A DNA stretch of 64,000 nt, taken from positions 535,655 through 599,654 of the forward strand of contig JXTB01000180.1 in NCBI GenBank assembly GCA_002914805.1, given 5' to 3'. The notes under the pieces were generated by a model that had not been told where the DNA came from, made no database searches, and was given only the letters and a program-made list of their open reading frames with translations. Positions within the stretch are counted from its first letter, which is position 1. Each line of letters opens with the position of its first letter. Source of the stretch: Parasponia andersonii. Lineage: Eukaryota; Streptophyta; Magnoliopsida; Rosales; Cannabaceae. Shown here one piece after another: positions 35,216 through 47,808 of the stretch. Made by a program: the position numbers and the translations under genes.

Positions 35216-36910
35216 ATATTTTAAGCTGCGATATGTGCTTATTTAACGCAAATGAAAGATGCATGCATGTACTCAATGATTCAAATAATGTAAAGAAAGT
35301 ATATGATCGATTTGATTGGATTGATCATCGAGCAGCTTGTGAGGGCCCCTCCTCCATAACTAGTACTAGAAGGAAGCTAGACTCTAGCAACCAATATTAT
35401 AGGCTACAAAATTAAATCCATCAATTAATTACAAATTTATATGCCACAATTATGTTAGCATGTAATGAGCATGTTACTCGGTTATTCATATATGTTGAAT
35501 TAGTGGGAGAAACTCGTAAAAATAGTTGATTTTTGTGTAAAATATTTTCATGTTAATAAAATAAAGTATTATATGGTAAGGAATTATACATAATATAATA
35601 AAGTATTATTTAGGAAGGAATTATTTATGTATAATGTTATTTGAAAAAAAAAATTATTTAATTATATTAATTTATATTTTTATGATTACGATGTAGATTC
35701 TCATAAGACGTGGATACAAATTATTTATAATTAATTAATAATAGTTTGCAGTAATATAAATAAAGTTAGGCACTTTATTTATGCAGCAGTAAACTTTGAA
35801 AATTTTTTGACTTGTCTTAATCAACCAAAATGAGTGTATACTAAAGTGGATTATAAATGAAATTCAATTGATAAATATCAAAAGAAAAAAATTTCATAGA
35901 CAATTATTAACTTTATTCTTAATTTTAAGTTGACTACGATTATATATTCTCAAATATGACTTTATTTGAATTGCAACTAAGTAAGATTAATCGCAATCAA
36001 TAATCTCTCTTGATTGGTAAAATGCATTTGTTAAATTATATGATTATAGTTAACAATATAGAATTTAATGAAATAATATCTCTTGGCAAATTTCAGTACG
36101 TTATTAAGTTTTCGGCCTAAGTATGTCAATACTGATAAATTCAGTAAGATGTTGACTAATGATTAATAAAGAAATCAGTAAGACTAAGAAACAGATTATT
36201 ATATTTTTATGATATTATACATAAGGGTAATTAGCAAATAATTATTATGACATAAAATAGTACTCCAAATATAATCATGGATATTTAGAATGCAATTTCA
36301 TTCTTCAAGTGGAATAGATTCTAAAATTAAATAATTAATAATTACATTAATTATTTGGAGCCCGTTATACATGTCGTAGAAGATCCCGGCTAGCTTATTG
36401 TGTCAATGGTTATGTTATTTATTAGAGTGAACTAATTTAACTATGTTAAATTTGAGAAATAAGTTGGATTGCCACATATGTACCTGGCCTAATAACTAGG
36501 CCCAGCCGTGTAGCATAGTTGGTGCCCATTTCTTGTTTTAGTTTTTTATAACTTCTAAATAAAATATGAATACAAAGGAATTCAGTTTTTTCCAGAAAAA
36601 TTGATATATAGTAATTCCTATTATTGATTTGGTCTGATATTTATATATACATATATATATAATTATGGTTAATTAGACGTGAACAAGTCAAGAAAAAATT
36701 ATAAGATAATGTTTAACTAGTTGCTAAAAACAAATTGACAATTATATATAGTTAAATATTACAAGAGGTAGAAACAGATAATATGAAATTTCCGACATAT
36801 AAATTTATTGTCGCTGGCCAAAATTGGCCTGTGACTAAGGAGACACATGCCTACAGTCACAATAACTGTGGCTTATGTGTGGCGTGTGGCACCACATGGT
36901 GGTTACCCAT
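35216..36910. other. AT-rich DNA with an unrecognised 74-codon frame
   Basis: The open frame 35191-35415 starts inside the inverted repeat. It has a GC-richer tail (cgagcagcttgtgagggccc) but no domain I recognise. The remainder is AT-rich with no gene. Confidence 0.35.
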
Positions 36911-36926
36911 TTGTCTTGTTCTTTTT

Positions 36927-36928
<2 letters not shown>

Positions 36929-36983
<55 letters not shown>
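36929..36983. repeat. (TA)n microsatellite
   Basis: About 27 AT repeats without interruption, the longest dinucleotide tract in the window. Confidence 0.95.
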
Positions 36984-36987
<4 letters not shown>

Positions 36988-39383
36988 GCTTTAGACACCT
37001 TAAATTAAATATATAAAAATTTTGTCAGTTTTTTAAAAGACATAAATCCTTAATAATAAGTTAACAATTAATATTTTGTTCTGAATCAAGTGCAATCACT
37101 AATTTTAATCTTTTCTTGTATAGCACATAGAAATCACACTCTTGACTATACATAAGAATAGTTTAGAAGATCATTAGGGGTGGAGTCATACACTTATTCA
37201 TCTAGTATATGCAAGAAATATGATTTTGATATATAATTCTAACATGCTGTTATGAGTTTTATCATACTCTTGATTACGTTTTCCGTAGTATTATTTTATT
37301 GAAAAATTGTTAGTAGATTTTTCATTAGAAATTAAAATTTAAAAATACTATCAACTGCTATTTTTTCATAGTTTTTCTAACAAATATATGCCATTAATTT
37401 CACAAGCAGTTTGTAATGGATGGTTCTGTATATATGTTAATCATTTTATAGTAGTCATATGTAGTGTTGGATTTCAAGCTCAAGACAAAACAAAAATCTC
37501 AACCCGACACGTGTGACAACAAACTCCAGCCGGGCTCACCAGAGGCCAATGGAGCAAGAATAGCAGAAAGATCAATGAGCTCGTATGATCCTTAATATAT
37601 GAGCTAAAGTAGCCTCCTACTCTATTATGTTAGGTAATCTCACACCTTGCATCTAAACTAAAGTTTTTCCAGAAGAAGGTCAACAAATCATGATAGACTC
37701 GTGATTCAGCAGTCAATTAAGAGTTAGCGCATGTTACAAATTCGAATTCAAACGATTCTGAGATAAAAAGGCCGTAAAACCTATTTTCATAGTTAATTAT
37801 AAATTGATGTGATATACTCTCTTAATAAATTGAGTGTGTATCACTTACACTAAACACACAAAATTTTACTTGTCGAAGCCTTGTAAATTGTATTTGGGGT
37901 ACTCTCGTCTCTCCACACAGCAAAAATACCGTGTTTTAGGCAAATCACGTAAAAGTTCGTGATTGTTTATGATATTTAAATTTAGGTGGATATTAATATT
38001 TTAAATTTAATTAAATAAATATCTATTTTTAAAATTTTATAATTAAATGTCTGTATATATATATTTTTACACTGGTTAAATATGTTTATTTATAAATTTT
38101 AGTTATAGTACTAAAATATATTTAATATATAATTTTTTATAATTAGTATATAAAATTTTATATTTAATATATAAACATATATATCAAATATTTTGTTATG
38201 ATATTCACTAAATAAATATTTAGTTAAATTAGGCCTAAAATTTGATTATTCCTCTTCGATTTCTTTACTCGATATTTGACAAAAAGGCACGTCAATATAT
38301 ATATATATATATATATTATATTTCAAACAATATAATGCCTCACTGATAATACAACTTTTTTTGACACAAATCACAAAAATCCTTACTATATTGGGAGGAT
38401 TTTTTCCTCCCCTCCAGATGATAATTGGTTACTTTAATTTGGGTGTTTACTATAGTTCGTTAACCGTAGAAGACGAAAGAGATGGAGTTTTTACCTATAT
38501 ATATATCCGATACAATAACTTCGTCCGTACAATAACTTCTTTCTTTAATAAGTTATTTTATTGAAATTCTCTGAGATGGGCCTACAAATTTATCCAAGCT
38601 GGAACTTATTAATTGGACAGTAAATTAATTATGGTTATTAATCCTAAAAGAGTTAAACAAAGTGACTTTGAAAATTTGTTTTTGCTCACTCGTATACTCG
38701 AGGCAATTAGAACTGAGAACTACATACTAATTATTAAGTGAAATTATTGTTCAAGATATTCTTAATGATCTAGAAATTATATGGCTGAGGCTGGCATATA
38801 TGATTAGTACATAAAAACAGATTAGATACATATATGTATGATACATATCTTATATATGATATATCCTCTAATTCTAATCCCCCTTGCTGCAGGGCCATCC
38901 GCCAAGATATATGTTTGGTAGGAGTCTAGGCCAAACTTTTGGCACCGATTCAAAGAACACAACTATAATACACACATAAATGTACATGTATATAATTGAC
39001 TCTAACAAGTCAAAGTGAGCGATATTATTTTCTGTCTCTTCGATCGACCGCATATTTTGTTTTGAGTTTATATTTAAATATGTGCGTGTGTATGTTTATT
39101 TTTATGTACATGTATTTATGTGTATAATTAATGACGTGGGAATCAATATTGTTCAAATATAAACCGACCTATCTAGAGTTGGGATACGCCGAGGCCATTT
39201 TCACGCAATAATCATAGCTCAATAAATGAGTATAGCAAAACTAGTTTCTATCATCTTGGAAATTTAACGCACATGATTAATTCACAATTGCCAAAATGAA
39301 AAGGGACATATGCCCATTGGATTGTAGTAAAAAAAAAAAAAATTCAAGAGAAAGTTATACTATGTATTTTGATATCTACCTAC

Positions 39384-39419
<36 letters not shown>

Positions 39420-39742
39420 CTTTATTACAGTTCTTAATAACCTTGTACTAAATTGTACTATTGTTACCAAAATTATATCTAAATTGGAGATATTGAAGTA
39501 GCGGAGAATGACATGCCAAGTTGCCAACTAAGATATAGAGGTGATATATAAGTTCCAATCCAATATGTTTTTTTTTTTATATTCTTTTACTATAAAATTT
39601 AATAGTTGAAAAAAAATAAAAAAAAATAAATATTCATTATTTAATGATTTTTTCTTTCTATTTTTTACTATAAAAAAACGTGCGTAATAAATTTTTATTA
39701 AGCAAAATAATGCTTATGGATGGATTAAGAAAAATATCTATT
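36984..39742. other. AT-rich DNA, no gene recognised
   Basis: A more balanced patch at about 37440-37930 contains a CACGTG core (cacgtgt near 37508) but no coherent frame. There are further AT tracts at about 38297-38315 and mixed CT/AT repeats at about 39386-39418. Confidence 0.5.
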
Positions 39743-39912
39743 AAATTGATACCTAAAAAAAAGTATGGCTTAATTGATAACCACCACTTATTACAAATTT
39801 AAAGGAAAATAATACACACTCTACTAAGATTTGAACTCCTGACTCTCCCAAACTCACACACACATCCCTCAAATCTTGGACTAACTGAGTTACCCTCAGT
39901 AAAATTGATACC
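39743..39912 (-). mobile_element. tRNA-derived SINE, copy 2, with 11-bp target-site duplication
   Basis: The body 39754-39901 is flanked by exact repeats of aaattgatacc at 39743-39753 and 39902-39912. On the minus strand it carries an A-box-like TAACTCAGTTAG, then GTTCAAATC (B box), and ends in a run of T's. It matches the SINE at 21485-21658 closely, including ttataataaatttaaa-type and accaccactta segments. The intact duplication makes retroposition certain. Confidence 0.85.
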
Positions 39913-40239
39913 CATACTTAAATGGGTATAGATATAGTATTATGGATAACTTATGTGTGAATTAGTTCTTAATAAATATCCATGGTCCATTAAGTTCAAA
40001 ACAAACAGATTCTTAGTATAATTCAAGAGCAGTTAAAGGTAAGTTTACTAGTAGTTAGTTAAATTTAATTTCTAATTTTAAACAATTATCTGACATCGTA
40101 TTGGATCCATAAGATCACAAACGTTAATATAATATATTTAGCCCTAAGTGTTTCAAAAGTACTTCCTAAATAAAAACTCTGACTAGATGATTCCATATAT
40201 ATGACCTAATTATCCTAACATTTGGTAACCACTTCTAAA

Positions 40240-40387
40240 TCATTTGGTATGCTCTTTTTTTATGTATTATTAATACTGGTAAATACTTTTCTAAAATCAT
40301 TTGGTATGCTATTTTTTTTTTTTGGTAAACCATTTGGTATGCTATTTGTTTATGTATTATTAATACTGGTAAATAGTTTTCTAAATA
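40240..40387. repeat. Tandem 58-bp duplication interrupted by a poly(T) micro-insertion
   Basis: The unit catttggtatgct...ttttctaaa occurs at 40240-40297 and 40331-40387, sharing tatgtattattaatactggt. Between them lies a T-run ending ggtaaac. It is enclosed by catttggtatgctattt at 40298-40314 and 40331-40347, a 17-bp direct repeat. The simplest reading is a tandem duplication followed by a small retroposition-like insertion. Confidence 0.7.
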
Positions 40388-41171
40388 TAAATGGGAACGA
40401 GAATGTGCCTTTTTCAGGGAAGCTGGGAAGGAAACTAAAAGGCTAGGAGAAAATACTTATTATTAGATTGTAGCAGTAAAAGTGGAGAAATGCATTTTAA
40501 AATAAATATTCTAATATACCAAGCAAAATTACAATTCAAATGGGTTCAAATGATATTGGTCACGGATTCAAAAAAAAATGATATTGATCACGTGAAGCCA
40601 AAAACTATAAGAGTTTAATTGGAAGTAGTGCAGAAGTCAAAAATAATTAAGACCAACATGAAGTTTATAAACCACAGAAATCTTTTTCATTTATTTTTAT
40701 AATCTATTTAGGAAAAATAACCAAAAATTTAAGAATTTAATTTTTTTTTCTCTCTTTTTGGCTAATGTCAAGCAACTCTCCTTCCTAATTAGAACAATAG
40801 CCGACTTTTCTTACTGGAATATCAATTAACAATATATAAAGTCAGATTTCTGTTAAAAAGAGCTCTCAACTTAATTTTGCTTGGGAAAAGTTGGCCAGGG
40901 AAGAAAAAAGTCAAAATGAGAATACGGGCACTATCAGGGGTACGGTGAAAACGAAGACAACCTATAAATGAGTTACAAATGAGATCCTCTTATTTTAAAG
41001 AAAATTTGAAAATCCAATAGTACTGCGATATTGAGTTTAGGATTTATATACTTGTATACCTTCTATTTTGATCATTTTTTTTTATTTCATTTGTGTTTTG
41101 CTTATTAAACATAATTTAAAACAGGTTATTTACAAATATGTCTTTATAATTTTTATTTTCTTAAATTCTAC

Positions 41172-41322
41172 TAGTGTTCTAGAAAACTACATTTTCACTC
41201 TTTTAAAATATAATTTTGGAAAAAAAAATGTTTTCATTCATAAAAATACATTGTTTCTTAAATGTATTAAAACAAACATTATTTCCATATAGCTTCTAGA
41301 CTAGTGGAAGCTTATATTGTTT
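41172..41322 (+). repeat. Local direct repeat, member 1
   Basis: It aligns with 42041-42187 at roughly 75-80% by eye, with shared gaaaactacattttcac and ttatttccaaatagcttc-type segments. Open frames here are AT-rich noise. Confidence 0.6.
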
Positions 41323-41824
41323 CTATAATTTATGTCAAACTTGTTTCCATTATTGGAATCATTAATGACTACATATATACCCATATTTTATTATATTTGC
41401 ATTGTACAAAAAGATAGTATTATTTTTATATCTTATATTTTAATATTTTATTCGATTTATACATTATATTTTGATTATTATCAATATTATCTCTTAAATT
41501 TAATATATGTTACAAATTTATATTATGACACTAATTTAAAGCAGTTAATTTATCAATATGATTTAATAAATTTATTCTTAAATTAATTTTTATATAATTT
41601 ATTTTTAAATTTTTAAATAATATCTAATTTATAAGATTTCAAATCTAAATGTCAATATTAATAGTAATCAAAATACCAAATATAATTTGAACAAAATATC
41701 AAAATAAATATAAAATAGATAATATCTCTTGCATAAAATACATATTGCTATTGTAACATAGCTTAGTATAGATTTTTTCTAGTAGAAAAAAAAAAAAAAC
41801 AACTCTTTGTAGCTATAGCTATCT

Positions 41825-41910
41825 GTAGCTGGCTATATCGTCTTAAAGTCATATATTCAATAGGTAATTGGATGTGCAGGCTCGTTAATTATTCGGTATA
41901 TACTTACAAT
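41825..41910. repeat. Inverted dispersed repeat, right member
   Basis: Partner of 35128-35215 in opposite orientation, with ggatgtgcaggctcgtta and tcgtcttaaagtcatat in common. Neither a matching target-site duplication nor a transposase was seen for the 6.6-kb interval. Confidence 0.75.
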
Positions 41911-42040
41911 TGTTTGCTCCCACCCTCCAATTATACGGTGGTTTCTTAATTACCCCTTTTCTTTGCGGTCGAATAGGTGGGTTTATCCTGACCAAATAGA
42001 AATTCTCTCAGTAATTTCTAATTACTTAATTCAACACAAT

Positions 42041-42187
42041 ATTCTTGAAAACTACATTTTCACCCTTTAATTTATGATTTTGGGGGAAAAAAAAAGTTTT
42101 AATCGATGAAATATGTTTTAAGTATATTAAAATAAAAATTATTTCCAAATAGCTTCAAGACTAATGGAAATTTAAATTGTTTTTCTA
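42041..42187 (+). repeat. Local direct repeat, member 2
   Basis: Partner of 41172-41322, about 870 bp away, same orientation. Confidence 0.6.
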
Positions 42188-42589
42188 TTTTGAGATCGTT
42201 TGATGACAGCTTTCTAGTAATTTAGAAACTGTTTCAAAATAATTTATGTTTCAAAAGATTGAATAAGATTGAAATTTTCATCCACAAAAATTTTTGCCTA
42301 AAATTAAATTTTACAAGGATGAATTTAAATTTTATGTTCAATCTCAAAGGAAAAATATAGTTGTTTCTAAGAATGCAAAGTCAATTTTTTTTAATTAAAA
42401 AAAAATGAAAACCTACAAGATATAGATTTGTAATTACCTCGATATAAAACTTATAACAAATTTATATTTTCTATGGGTAAAACAACAATTTTTATTATTG
42501 AATTTACTAAAATACCCTTTTAAACTTGAAACACATGTATGTAAAAAATAATTTGTCAAATTTAAGGTTAGATAAAATTAATAAATATT

Positions 42590-42860
42590 AAAAACATTCT
42601 AAGTTTTTGCATCTTTTAATCCGTTTTTAATATTTTCATTATATTCATTAAGTTCAACTAGTTTTAAATTTAATTTTTTTTAAATATATATTTTCATGAA
42701 TATTTTGGTAAATACAATAGTCAGAAATGTTGTTTTGACTTAGAGATGAAATAAATTTGCTATAAAAATTTTAAATCTAAAGGCTAATATCGATAATAAC
42801 TAAAAAACACGAGAGAAACTTAACAAATAACAATCAAAATATAAGCTATAAAATCTAATT
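42590..42860. repeat. Dispersed AT-rich repeat, copy 1
   Basis: It shares an ordered series of motifs with 55175-55445: taagtttttgcat, an attaagtt/ttagtt segment, aaattttaaatctaa with a following taatat block, and aataacaatcaaaatata. Partial copies of the last part occur near 41635 and 45565. Class unknown. Confidence 0.4.
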
Positions 42861-43169
42861 ATTTCTTTTTACCTATATTATCTATGTTTTGTGAACATGC
42901 TCTTAAGTTTTGGGTTTTATAAGCTAAAAAAAATTACACTATCTGATCTTAGTTGAATAGGTTCAACCCTAATCAAATATGCAAACAGAACTTTGAGGTA
43001 GAAAATGATAGTTCAATAATATTTAGGTGCAATATTGAGAAATGACTTCTTCTCTTGCGTTACACTTGATTGTGGTTGAATGTGTTCGATTAGGGCCAAA
43101 CACAATAGTGGGATAACTACAAGAGTGAGCACATTAAGCTATGTTTAAATATGGGTATTTAAATAAGAG

Positions 43170-43470
43170 TGAAATATAAAAAAAAATATCTTTAAGTTTG
43201 AGTGTTCTGTAATTTAAAACCTAAAGTTTGAACTCTGTAAAATAATATTTTGAAATTAAAAATTTTTGAAAACTAATATTCTAGACTGATTTTTTGATCA
43301 ATTTTAGTAGCAAAAAAATAATAATATATTTTATAAAAGTGGGATTAATCTTTATTATTGTCTTTAATTTTAAAGATATTATTATCTTTTATCAGTTAAA
43401 ATTATTCAAAAAATCAACTCAGGATATTGATTTATAGAAATTATTCTCAGGTATTGTCTCAAGATTTTTT
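43170..43470. mobile_element. Foldback MITE-like element, copy 2
   Basis: It shares ordered blocks with 34774-35108, including tgtaaaataatattttgaaat and gttaaaattattcaaaaa. Its right arm is shorter. The two copies are in the same orientation. Confidence 0.55.
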
Positions 43471-43984
43471 TTTTGGCAGTTTACCAAATAATTCCAAGTA
43501 ACATAGCAATTGTGGTCTTTTCTCATAAAGGAAATTCTATTTGCACATCTTCTCACATTAAAGTAACCTTTTCTCTAAAATATATATTTTTAATCACATC
43601 TTTACCCTCAATTTAAAAGGAGTTTGTGTTTGCACTCTCTTTCATCTCTATCACTATGTGCATCCCACAACTTTTTTTTTTTTTTTTGGTGAAAAGTTGT
43701 TTGCAAAGAATTTATAACTAAGTAAAAACTCTAATAGACCTTAAAATCCATCAAATACCTATATATCTCAAGAGGATATACTTACCTGAATAATAGATAG
43801 TGTCGAAGATTATTATAATGACTTCAAAAACTTTTTTCCAATATTCTTTCCTGTTCTTTTTCTATCATCTATATTCCATATATTTGCATTTAATATTCAC
43901 TTTGAATAGATAATTAATATTTATGAAAATTTTAGATCAATATTTGAGAAATTTAGACTATGAAAAATTAATATTAAGGTTCAG

Positions 43985-44123
43985 ATTATCCTTCTTTTTT
44001 ATTAACGAAGAGCTTCTTCCCTTCTTTTCTTCTTTTTTATTTTTCATCAAGTTTGCTTCATTTTTTCTTGCTGCAAAGAAACTGTAAATTAAAAAAGAAA
44101 CAGAAAATAAAAAGAAGGATAAT
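43985..44123. repeat. Inverted repeat, 18-bp arms
   Basis: attatccttctttttt (43985 onward) is complementary to aataaaaagaaggataat at 44106-44123, with a spacer of about 100 bp rich in pyrimidines then purines. Confidence 0.6.
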
Positions 44124-44603
44124 GGGAGAAAGGGTACGAGAAGAAGGAGAAGTGGTTCGTGTGATTGTAGCGAGGGAGCAAAGCAATGAAGGGAAATAAC
44201 AGAGACAGTGGGTAAGGAATGGGGTGCACTGGGTCTAATTTAGTCATATTATTAATGGGGGGGATGCCCTTATTATAAGATGGGTGTAAATATAGTTCCC
44301 AATAAGACTATTATCAAATGATTTTTTATCACCAAAGGGGCATTAGTCCGTCCCATTTATTTTAAGGCTATTTAATACAAAATCCTCTTAAAGTCCAAAC
44401 CTATTTATAAAATTAACCCTAAACTCATTTGTTTTTGGAGCAAAACTCCACGATGTTAGATAATTTGGATTATGCACACCTAATGGTAACATAAGCCTTT
44501 TGTAGTCTGAAATAGAAGGGTATAACGAGTGTTTTAGATGTTATACTGATCTTCTCACCAATTTGGCATCTGTTTTTTATGTATATTACACACATGCACA
44601 CAT

Positions 44604-44637
<34 letters not shown>

Positions 44638-47600
44638 GCTTATTTTTAAAAATAAATTATTATGTAAAATAAAAATTTAATAATTTGTATATAACCAAGT
44701 TGAAAACCATACCCTAATTTTGGTCCTAAATCAAAACCCTAATTCAATAGATAATAACGTAATTAAAAGTGCACAATATAATCACAATTTTTTTTTTAAA
44801 AAAAAAAAAGAGAAAAAAAAAGACTTTATGAGTCATTAATATGGTGCCGAAAGAAATCAAAAAATCTTGTCTGTACGTTTAAAGTTCGTGGAAGAATAAC
44901 GATAACGAATGCTAGTCAATAACTAGCAAAAAAGACCGTTTAGGAATTGGGATATGCTAGTCAATGTGCTATAGAAGTCACTGATAAACCCAAAATATTC
45001 TTTATTTCGAGTAAACTTCTTATCCTTTCTAAATAAGGAGAAGAAAAAAAAAAGGAGAGAAATTGTAGATAAAACCATTTGAAATACCAATTATGCTATT
45101 TGATTTCACACCATACGGAGCTTTCATTACAAATAAGTGTGACATAACAAAATATTCTTATCAAAAGCTTTTTCTCTAAAAAAATAAGTTCATGATTAAT
45201 TTTACTAAATTACTTGGACTTAAGTTTTTATTTTAAATAGTCTTATTTTAAATTTCTCTTTTTTGGGGGTTTTTTTTCTTTCGGATGGGGTCCATTTTCA
45301 CTTCTATAAACAGTTTTAATGAGATAAATGTCTCTTCAAAATTCTTTATTTCAACGTATATGGTGGATTTACGTTAATTCTTTAAATTAGATTTTGTCTT
45401 ATTAGTTACCGTGTGTACATGATATGAACAGATAATACTATTTATAGAAAGGTCAGTGCTGCCGCTAAGTGATAAGTAATTTGATTTTGCAATTTAGTTT
45501 TTCAAGCATCAAATATTGGTTAGTAGGAGTTTGACTCAAAGATGATATGAATTTGTTTTAAATTTTAAATTTGAATGTCAATAATAATAATAAAACACAA
45601 GATATATACCATACAAACAGTTAAAATGTAATGTACAAAAATGATTAATCCCCAAAATTAAATCTTTGATGTTTTTCTTATTGCTCAAGATTGTCATGCA
45701 TCCATCTACAATTTTTTTTTTTCCATGAAAACAAGTAAAAGACCTAGTTGTCATACCCACGGTAATGCTTAAGACATGGTAAAATTCCATGAGAAAAGTG
45801 GTAAGTGGACAAAGACGTAGACCATTCTTGGTATGTGCCCTAGCATCACCAAAATTCTAAAGCATGGATACCAATCAGTTCTTTTGTGAGTGTATTTGTG
45901 ATAAATCATATATCCATATAGTGTGCTTCTTGTTTGCAGCATGTGAGTTGTTAATCTAATTAATTTATGTTAATGACTTTTATTGCTTTACCAATTAATG
46001 TTCCAGAATGTGACAGTGCATTTTACCTTTTACTAATTTTCATCAGGCATCCAAAGAAAAGTTCAGAAGTGGCATTAAAGCGTGCTAAAGACTTAAAGTC
46101 AAACCACGATTCAAATTTACCAGGGAAAAGCACTACGCTGTAAAAATCTTAGCCCAGTAAAAGCACTGCAGAGACGAGATATTTTTTACTTATTTATTTC
46201 ACTTTCAAAATGTAAATGTGGTTTGATGTTTCATTTAATATTTTCATATCAGATTACTACTCTTTATACGTACGACCAGCATTGTCCTAAATTGTAAGTT
46301 TATTACACGACAGATAGTCTCTTGTGATAAGTAATGATCACATCTATAAAGGCCTACATTCAAACAAAGGTCAATAGCTGACATTCAGCCACGTAACTTA
46401 GTTGAGCTTGTGACTCGTGATAAAAAACTTACTTTATTCGTGCCTTTATGGACTAAAATGTGTTATTCCAAAAGATTGTCATTTACTGGCTCATTACTTG
46501 ATATACTGACAAATCAGTAAAAAAAAAAAACAAAAAAAATCCAATTTAACAGTTATTTTTAACTTTTATAAAAGAGTAATTAATACTTCATATCAAAAAA
46601 TAAAAAAGAAAGATAAATATACTGATTTGTCAAAGTAGTAAAGACAGCATTTGAGACAACAAATTGGAATAGGCAATTTTATTTCTCAAGTTATGGGCAT
46701 TGTCTACTTAAATATACTTTTCATTCTCTTGATAAACGAATATGTCCATGTAAGTATGGAAAATAAACGAGTAAAAAGCTTAAATCAGTAAATTTTCTTA
46801 TCATTGTGGAAAGACCTTAAAGCATCCAAACATAAATAGATAAATAAATAAAACCCTGCTCTACCTCTGGCAAGATAAGGGTTCTAGAGAAAATTTACAG
46901 AACTATCATATGGACTTTGGAAAGCAACTGACCAATCATCACAGGTAGAGTACGTTAAGATGCGTGTTGGGGAAAGAAATGGCATTTAACAAAGACTACA
47001 GCTCTTCTCTGTCAGAACCCATAACCCATAACCCATAACACAGCCATAATATTCTCAATGACACATTCACAGCAAAAATAAATTCATGCACGAGAACCAC
47101 GTATCATCATGCCGTCCCGGAGAGAGAGAGTACATGGTGATAAGACTCCATTCACTGCCTTACAAACCTAATGGCTACCTAAGTCATAACTCCGAGAACA
47201 GGAAAACAAAAACCAGAATTTAGATACCACATTTTCCTTCCTTTATTTACTTTTTACTTCTTTTCTCGTCTTTTCTTTTTCTTTTTCCTTTTCTTTTTCT
47301 CTTCAGCTCTTTTTCTGTCCTCTTTTTTTTTTCACTGGATATTCCAGAAATCATGGCTCAAACAAACAGAAGCCTGAAGACTATGCTGAAGTCTAAAATT
47401 TTTACCACTTCAGCATTTTTTAACCACACTTGGACCCAACTACTCACAAATGCTTGATTGAACGTACGCAATAATCTTCAAAACCATACCATACAGATGC
47501 AAGAGAATATTATCATTCACGCAAACTGACTATGTTTGTTGGTAGAGAAAAAAAGGGTCGCATGAATTTGTATTGCATCACCAAAATTGGGGGGGAGGAC

Positions 47601-47808
47601 ATCAATAAGGAACAAAGACTTCATATTGCTTGAAATACTATTAACGCATTGCAGTTGGGTAGTGAATGCATGATAATAGGCTAGATGTACAATAAAATCT
47701 AATCCCTAACTTAGTGATATCCCGTTGTATGTTGATCTCAAGAATGCCAACACACAAAAGAAACAGGCTTTTGTACAAACTTGATGAGCCTGTGAAAGAT
47801 GTCATTGC
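44124..47808. other. AT-rich intergenic DNA
   Basis: It contains an (AC/AT)n microsatellite at about 44591-44638 and several A- or T-runs, and it ends in the 3' flank of the Tic22 gene. No other gene is supported. Confidence 0.6.

Noticed and set aside
35191..35415. Small secreted-peptide gene
   Set aside because: No signal peptide and no known peptide-hormone motif; its first codons come from the inverted repeat.
41068..41586. Two membrane-like open frames
   Set aside because: Phe/Ile/Tyr-rich peptides arise naturally from AT-rich DNA, and the first overlaps a local non-coding repeat.
43668..43715. A fourth poly(T) micro-insertion
   Set aside because: The flanks are inverted (acaactttt and aaaagttgt), not direct repeats, so it is a hairpin with a T-run.
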